Assembly: GCA_049414625.1 (NCBI GenBank)
Contig: JBMSAU010000138.1
Span: forward strand, 6,095-70,094
Origin: WYEG01 sp049414625
GTDB lineage: Bacteria; Desulfobacterota; Thermodesulfobacteria; Thermodesulfobacteriales; Thermodesulfobacteriaceae
Direction of reading: 5' to 3'
DNA length: 64,000 nt
Shown here: positions 58,988 to 64,000 of the stretch, in pieces
How positions within the stretch are numbered: position 1 is the stretch's first letter
Layout of the letters: every line of letters starts with the position of its first letter
Notes under the pieces: generated by a model
Seen by the model: the letters and a program-made list of their open reading frames with translations, nothing else
Databases searched by the model: none
What the model was told of the DNA's origin: nothing
Position numbers and translations under genes: made by a program

Positions 58988-61512
58988 AGCAAGAACTCAC
59001 TCCCATGTTTAAGCAGTATCTTCAGATAAAGTCGAAGTATCCTGATTGTATCCTGTTTTTCCGTCTTGGAGATTTTTATGAGATGTTCTTTGAGGATGCT
59101 GAGACGGTGTCTAAGCTCCTTGGGCTTGTTCTAACAAAAAGAGAAGCTGGAAAAGACTTTTATGCTCCCATGTGCGGAATTCCCGTAGAAAAGAGCGATT
59201 TCTACATCCAGAGACTTCTTGAGCTTGGCTTCAAGGTTGCTATCTGTGAGCAAGTTGAGGACCCGGCACTTGCTAAAGGCTTAGTGAGAAGGGAGGTCGT
59301 TCGAACCTACACCCCCGGTTTAAACACCGACATATCTTATTTGCCTGGCAAAGATAAGGTTTACCTTGCAAGCTTTCTTCCTGGCTCAAAGGTTGAGTTA
59401 GCCTTTCTTGAGCTTTCCTGTGGAGAGTTTATCTATACCGAGCTTCCCTTTGATAAAGCATTAGCTGAGATTTTAAAAAAGGAGCCAAGAGAAATTATCC
59501 TTCCTGAAAACTTAAAAGATGAAGGAGAGACGACCCACGGGTCCGTCCTGCAAGAAAAGCTACAAGACAAGCTAAAGGCCCTTCTTCCTAATACGCATCT
59601 AACCTTTCTTCCGAAGAAGGTCTTTCAAGATGCCCTCTCAGCCATTAGATACTATGTTGAGACCTATCAGCCTGAGCTTAAAGACAGGCTCACATCACCC
59701 CTTTGGTATTATCCGGAGGACTATCTTTTCCTTGATGAGAACGCCAAGCGCCATCTTGAGCTTACTCGCAACCTCTGGGATGGGAGTACAAAGTATAGCC
59801 TTTACTGGGTTCTTGATGAAACTATTACCCCAATGGGTGGAAGGCTCTTAAAGGAATGGATACTTTATCCCCTACGAGATGCCAAGGAGATCATAAAAAG
59901 GCAGTCTGCGGTTGAGTTTTTCTATGAAAGAAAGAGCTTAAGAAACGAACTACGGAGCTTGCTTCAAAAGATTTCAGACCTTGAACGGATCGCTCAAAGA
60001 TGTAAGCTAAGGCTTGCCACACCAAAGGAGCTTGCCCTACTTCGGGATTCCTTAAGCTTTATTCCAAGCTTAAAAGCCCTTTTTGAAGAGGAAAAATCCC
60101 TTCTTCCGGAGCTTCTTAGCGAGATCTTGGAGAAGATTTCTGAGTTTCGAGACCTTTACGAACTTTTAAAAAATACCCTTGTTGAGGACCCGGCTCCTCT
60201 CGGGAAAGGAGCTCCTATCATAAAACCTGGAATATCTGAGGAGCTTGATACATTAAGGAGCCTAAAGGAAAATTCCATTGAATACTTAGCCAACTTAGAA
60301 CGGGAGCTCCGTATAAAGACTGGACTTCCCAACCTTAAGCTCGGTTATAATAAGGTCTTTGGCTACTTTATTGAGCTTCCCAAAGCTCAGGCAAGGCTTG
60401 CTCCACCCTATTTTGAAAGGAAGCAAACTTTGGTCAATGCTGAAAGGTTTACTACACCTGAGCTAAAAGACCTTGAGGCAAAGATCGTCACCGCTGAAGA
60501 AAAGATAAAAGCCCTTGAAGCTCAGCTTTTTTATGAACTAAGGGACAAGGTCTCCACAAGGGCGTCTGCTCTTCTTGAGACTGCAAGAGCTATTGCTGTC
60601 CTTGATATCCTTCAAGCTTTGGCTCTGGTTGCCGAACGGGAAAATTATGTAAAACCAGAAATCACAGAAGAAAGGGAACTTATCATCGAAGAGGGAAGGC
60701 ATCCAGTGCTTGAGAAGGTCCTTGGTCCCCACAATTTTATCCCGAATAGCCTCCACATGAATGAGGCTTCTAGGCTCCATATCATCACCGGTCCGAACAT
60801 GGGTGGAAAATCTACCTTCCTTCGGCAGAACGCTCTGATCATCATCCTTGCTCAGATGGGAAGCTTCGTCCCAGCAACCTACGCTAAAATTCCTGTATTT
60901 GACAGAGTTTTCACCCGTATTGGAGCCGCGGATGAGCTTATCCGAGGAAGGAGCACCTTCATGGTTGAGATGAGCGAGTGTGCAAACATCCTAAAAAATT
61001 CTACCTCTCAAAGCTTTGTTATTCTTGATGAAGTAGGAAGGGGCACGAGCACTTTCGATGGTTTGGCTCTTGCCTGGGCGATAGCCGAAAAATTGTATCA
61101 AAAAGGAGTTTTTACTCTTCTTGCTACCCATTACTTTGAGCTTACAGACCTTGCTAAAACCTATGAAGGGATTAAAAATTATCATGTGGAAGTTAAGGAA
61201 TGGGGAAACGAAGTAGTGTTTCTTTATCGGATAAAGGAAGGAAGGGCAAGCCAATCTTATGGGATAGAAGTTGCTAAGCTTGCCGGTCTTGATGAGGATG
61301 TAATCAAAAGGGCTCAAGAGATCCTAAGCAAGTTAGAGGAGAAAAACCTAAAGTCAACCACTGAGTCTAAAAGGGCAAAACAGTTATCAATTTTTGTTTC
61401 TCCTGCTTACGAAGGGATAATAGAAAAACTTCGCAAGATTAACATTGAAACGCTCACCCCTCTTCAAGCCTTACAAATCCTTGCTGAATTAAAAGGGGAG
61501 CTCAAATCCTAA
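58972..61512 (+). CDS. mutS: DNA mismatch repair protein MutS
   Basis: 846 residues. The mismatch-reading Phe-x-Glu is in FRLGDFYEMFF (F35, E37), ATPase Walker A GPNMGGKST is near 608, and LDEVGRGTSTFDGLALAWA holds Walker B and the signature. ATG 58972 gives the canonical TPMFKQYLQIKSKYPD N-terminus and overlaps nadD by 16 bases; no separate ribosome-binding site is seen. No mutL in this window. Confidence 0.97.
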   Translation: MRGSVKQELTPMFKQYLQIKSKYPDCILFFRLGDFYEMFFEDAETVSKLLGLVLTKREAGKDFYAPMCGIPVEKSDFYIQRLLELGFKVAICEQVEDPALAKGLVRREVVRTYTPGLNTDISYLPGKDKVYLASFLPGSKVELAFLELSCGEFIYTELPFDKALAEILKKEPREIILPENLKDEGETTHGSVLQEKLQDKLKALLPNTHLTFLPKKVFQDALSAIRYYVETYQPELKDRLTSPLWYYPEDYLFLDENAKRHLELTRNLWDGSTKYSLYWVLDETITPMGGRLLKEWILYPLRDAKEIIKRQSAVEFFYERKSLRNELRSLLQKISDLERIAQRCKLRLATPKELALLRDSLSFIPSLKALFEEEKSLLPELLSEILEKISEFRDLYELLKNTLVEDPAPLGKGAPIIKPGISEELDTLRSLKENSIEYLANLERELRIKTGLPNLKLGYNKVFGYFIELPKAQARLAPPYFERKQTLVNAERFTTPELKDLEAKIVTAEEKIKALEAQLFYELRDKVSTRASALLETARAIAVLDILQALALVAERENYVKPEITEERELIIEEGRHPVLEKVLGPHNFIPNSLHMNEASRLHIITGPNMGGKSTFLRQNALIIILAQMGSFVPATYAKIPVFDRVFTRIGAADELIRGRSTFMVEMSECANILKNSTSQSFVILDEVGRGTSTFDGLALAWAIAEKLYQKGVFTLLATHYFELTDLAKTYEGIKNYHVEVKEWGNEVVFLYRIKEGRASQSYGIEVAKLAGLDEDVIKRAQEILSKLEEKNLKSTTESKRAKQLSIFVSPAYEGIIEKLRKINIETLTPLQALQILAELKGELKS

Positions 61513-61514
61513 CC

Positions 61515-63875
61515 ATGAAAAAGAGCTTCTTTCTTTTATTACTCCTTATCCTTTTCCCTCTTTTAGTCTTTGCTGAAAAGACCCATCAGGTAAAACCCGG
61601 TGAAAGTTTAGAAAAGATCGCTAAAAAGTACGGGGTAACGGTAGAAGATTTAAAAAGATGGAACAATCTAAAGAGCGATGTTATAAGAGCAGGAGAAGTT
61701 TTAATAATCAAGGATAAAGAAAAAGCTAAAAAGGAAACTAAGAAAGAGACTAAAAAAGAAGTAAAAAAAGAAAAAGAGCCAAAAATACATATCGTTAAAA
61801 CAGGAGAAACGTTAAGGGACATTGCCAAAAAATATGGAGTTAGCGTTGAAGAACTCAAGGCTTGGAACAATCTAACTACAGACAAGCCAAAGCCTGGAAC
61901 AAAGCTCATCCTTCAGCCGCCAACTGAAAGGGCGAAAAAATCAAATATTTATCATGTAGTTAAAAAAGGAGAAACCTTAGAGACGATCGCAAAGAGGTAT
62001 GGAACAACTCCTACCGCTATAAAGGAGCTAAACAATCTTAAACAAGACAAGGTTTATGCTGGACAGAAGCTTTTAATAAAGAAGGTTGAAGAAGAAAGAG
62101 AGGTCTCAAGTAAAACGCCGAAGAAGCCTGAAGCTGAAAGACCAAGCGACATTTTCTCAAAGCTTCAGGAAAGAGAGAGACAAATCCTTAAGCAAAACCC
62201 TACAAGAAAATCCTATCTTTCGCTTGCGAGCGAATACCGAAGGCTTTTCCTTCTCTATCCTTCCTCGGAATTTGCCCCTTTAGCCCTTTTAAGAACAGCT
62301 GAACTCTATGATGAGGTCTATCAGAAATTTCTAAAAAAAGAGGACTTAGAACAGGCTGTAAAATACTATGAACAGTTTTTAAAACACTACTCCGGACATG
62401 AGAAGGAGCGAAGGGTCTTTGAGAGGCTTATCCAGATATACGCTGAAGACTTAATGGATAAAAACCGGGCTAACGTTTTAGAGGAAGAGTATAGAAAAAA
62501 GTATAAGGTAGAGCTTGCTAAAGAAAAAAAGGAGAAAGTCAAAGAAAAGCGCGAACCTGAACTAAAAGCTGAGCCACAACCCGAAGTAAAACCTGAATCT
62601 ACGCGAGAAGCCAAAGAAAATAGGACAACCTCAGCTAAGGGGCAAACCCTTGTCTCTGATGTTAAAAAAATCATCAAAGTTGAACCCATTACAGGAGCGG
62701 ATTACACTCGGATCATCGTCGATGTCTCTGGAAACTTTGAGTATAAAACAAACATCCTTCCTGAGACCAAGGATAGACCTCCAAGGATCTATGTAGATAT
62801 CTATCCTGCAATCCTTTCCGATACCGTTGAAAGGGAGATAAACCTTGAGCACAAGCACTTGCAAAGAATAAGGGTTGGTCAGTTTGACAAGACGACGGCA
62901 AGGATCGTTCTTGACCTCACAAGCCTTACCTCTTACAAGCTTTTTAAGGTTAAGGAACCTTATCAGTTGATCGTAGATTTAGTTGGCAAAGAGCATAAGC
63001 CATATGTCACTAAGGAATTTCCAGAAAAGAAGAAAGAAATGAGAATAGCTAAGGAAAAGGAAAAAACAGTAGCGAAAGAAAAGAAACAGCAAAAAGAGGA
63101 GATAAAGGAGGAGACTACCTACATCCCTCTTGCGCGGCAGCTTGGTCTTGGGGTAAGAAGGGTAGTTATCGACCCCGGTCATGGTGGGGAAGACCCAGGA
63201 GCCGTTGGCCCAAACGGGCTTAAAGAGAAGGATGTAGCTTTAAAGATCGCCCTTAAGCTTGGAAAGCTTTTGCGGGATAGACTTGGGCTTGAAGTTATCT
63301 ACACTCGGAGCTCCGATGTTTATGTCCCTTTGGTTAAAAGACCAGCCATCGCAAACAGCATGAAGGCAGACCTTTTCATATCCATTCATCTAAACGCAAG
63401 CCCTGACCCCAACGCTAGGGGGGTCGAGGTCTACTACCTAAACTTTACTACCGACCCGGAAGCCATGAGAGTTGCCGCTCTAGAAAACAGCGTAGCCAAC
63501 AAAGGATTAGCCGACCTTCAAGACCTGGTTAAGGCATTGATTGCCAACACGAAGCTTTCGGAATCAAGAGCTCTAGCTGAGAAGGTGCAAAGGGAGCTTG
63601 TGCAGACGCTACGCAGACACTACCATGATGTGGTTGACCGAGGGGTAAAATATGCCCCCTTCTTAGTGCTTGTAGGCACAAGAATGCCAGCCATCCTTGT
63701 AGAAGCAGAATTCATCACCAACCCTGAGGTGGCTGAAAGGCTGAAGGATGACCGGTTTATTGAGCTTATTGCCGAAGGGCTGGCTAGAGGGGTTGAATCC
63801 TATGTTAATAGCCTTAAAGTCTCATTTGCTAACCTTGTTAAGGAAGGCGCAAAGGGTGAAAGAGCAAAGCCTTAA
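61515..63875 (+). CDS. LysM/AMIN-domain N-acetylmuramoyl-L-alanine amidase
   Basis: Secreted peptidoglycan amidase, 786 residues. Signal peptide to VFA-EKT; three LysM domains (about 22-68, 90-135, 148-193; each with the pattern KxGExLxxIAKKYG); a helical repeat region (about 225-310); an AMIN domain (about 383-495) that targets the septum; a Lys/Glu linker; and Amidase_3 (about 545-770) with zinc ligands in VVIDPGHGGEDPGA, SIHLNASPD and LVEAEFITNPE. Cell separation and turnover is the likely role. It starts two bases after mutS. Confidence 0.93.
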   Translation: MKKSFFLLLLLILFPLLVFAEKTHQVKPGESLEKIAKKYGVTVEDLKRWNNLKSDVIRAGEVLIIKDKEKAKKETKKETKKEVKKEKEPKIHIVKTGETLRDIAKKYGVSVEELKAWNNLTTDKPKPGTKLILQPPTERAKKSNIYHVVKKGETLETIAKRYGTTPTAIKELNNLKQDKVYAGQKLLIKKVEEEREVSSKTPKKPEAERPSDIFSKLQERERQILKQNPTRKSYLSLASEYRRLFLLYPSSEFAPLALLRTAELYDEVYQKFLKKEDLEQAVKYYEQFLKHYSGHEKERRVFERLIQIYAEDLMDKNRANVLEEEYRKKYKVELAKEKKEKVKEKREPELKAEPQPEVKPESTREAKENRTTSAKGQTLVSDVKKIIKVEPITGADYTRIIVDVSGNFEYKTNILPETKDRPPRIYVDIYPAILSDTVEREINLEHKHLQRIRVGQFDKTTARIVLDLTSLTSYKLFKVKEPYQLIVDLVGKEHKPYVTKEFPEKKKEMRIAKEKEKTVAKEKKQQKEEIKEETTYIPLARQLGLGVRRVVIDPGHGGEDPGAVGPNGLKEKDVALKIALKLGKLLRDRLGLEVIYTRSSDVYVPLVKRPAIANSMKADLFISIHLNASPDPNARGVEVYYLNFTTDPEAMRVAALENSVANKGLADLQDLVKALIANTKLSESRALAEKVQRELVQTLRRHYHDVVDRGVKYAPFLVLVGTRMPAILVEAEFITNPEVAERLKDDRFIELIAEGLARGVESYVNSLKVSFANLVKEGAKGERAKP

Positions 63876-64000
63876 ACTAGGTGTGGAAACTCTTTTAAAC
63901 GAGGGCTACTATAAAAGGTATCTAAACCAAAATTTAGCCCTTCTCACCAATCAATCAGCCTGTCTCAAAAGCTTAACCTCCCCCCTCCTACTTTGCCTTA
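63857..64000 (+). CDS. DUF1343/NamZ-type exo-beta-N-acetylmuramidase, N-terminus only
   Basis: GTG 63857-63859 opens a frame that runs to the window end (48 codons): KLGVETLLNEGYY, then LNQNLALLTNQSACL. The GVETLL...LLTNQSA pattern is the N-terminus of DUF1343 proteins, now known as NamZ, which release terminal MurNAc from peptidoglycan. It overlaps the amidase stop by 19 bases, and the functional link (peptidoglycan breakdown and recycling) supports the call. The rest of the gene lies beyond the window. Confidence 0.7.

Overview
The window (about 43% G+C by eye) is a dense, ordinary-looking chromosomal segment of a thermophilic, Gram-negative bacterium. The strongest clue is a full-length reverse gyrase (43930-47508), a marker of life at high temperature. 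A TorF-type outer-membrane porin, a Lys-rich periplasmic peptide, monoheme c-type cytochromes and CcsA-type cytochrome c biogenesis proteins indicate an outer membrane and an anaerobic respiratory style. Together these suggest Thermodesulfobacteria or a neighbouring thermophilic lineage. That placement is inference, not proof.

Layout. 1-3.4 kb (minus): formyltransferase, dGTPase-like HD hydrolase and RecJ in one operon, with a paired palindrome over the recJ promoter. 3.5-10.2 kb: galE, a flavoprotein, an NSS transporter, tRNA-Thr, ispF, a broken FKBP gene, an MFS permease and a broken cation/proton antiporter. 10.7-15.8 kb: argG, fsa, ccsA-like, an aminotransferase, dedA-like and a Cys-rich small protein. 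15.8-22.1 kb (minus): trmB, HlyD, a tandem ABC ATPase and two ABC-2 permeases (YbhGFSR-like), with a flavin reductase remnant wedged between the permeases. 22.1-26.0 kb: tRNA-His, then a sigma54-type promoter driving porin-amtB-glnK-amidotransferase, closed by a terminator. 26.1-36.7 kb: cytochrome, an unknown/DUF4198-like pair, tRNA-Glu, radical SAM, nudix, purB, tRNA-Gln, trpB-trpA-aroB, a LysR regulator and a YkgJ-type protein. 36.9-51.5 kb (minus): two small secreted proteins, then about 14 kb of twelve tightly packed genes including cinA, reverse gyrase and radA. 51.6-64 kb: ssb, a heme/cytochrome operon (HDOD-GGDEF, tlyA, usp, hemX-like, hemA), then proA-nadD-mutS-amidase-namZ on the plus strand.

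How the genes work together. Genome maintenance is strongly represented (recJ, ssb, reverse gyrase, radA, mutS, cinA, dGTPase, nudix). Nitrogen scavenging is a single sigma54 unit whose PII protein lacks the uridylylated Tyr51. Heme synthesis and cytochrome assembly sit together (hemA plus a HemX/CcsA-like protein). The right edge is devoted to peptidoglycan turnover.

No CRISPR array, insertion sequence, prophage or obvious defence island was seen. The most unusual signals are: a dispersed palindromic repeat inserted in frame inside cinA; two promoters (lysR, ssb) placed so that the mRNAs should be leaderless, with weaker candidates at recJ and reverse gyrase; PII Val51; the paired operator at recJ; and a run of decayed genes between 7.7 and 25.9 kb.
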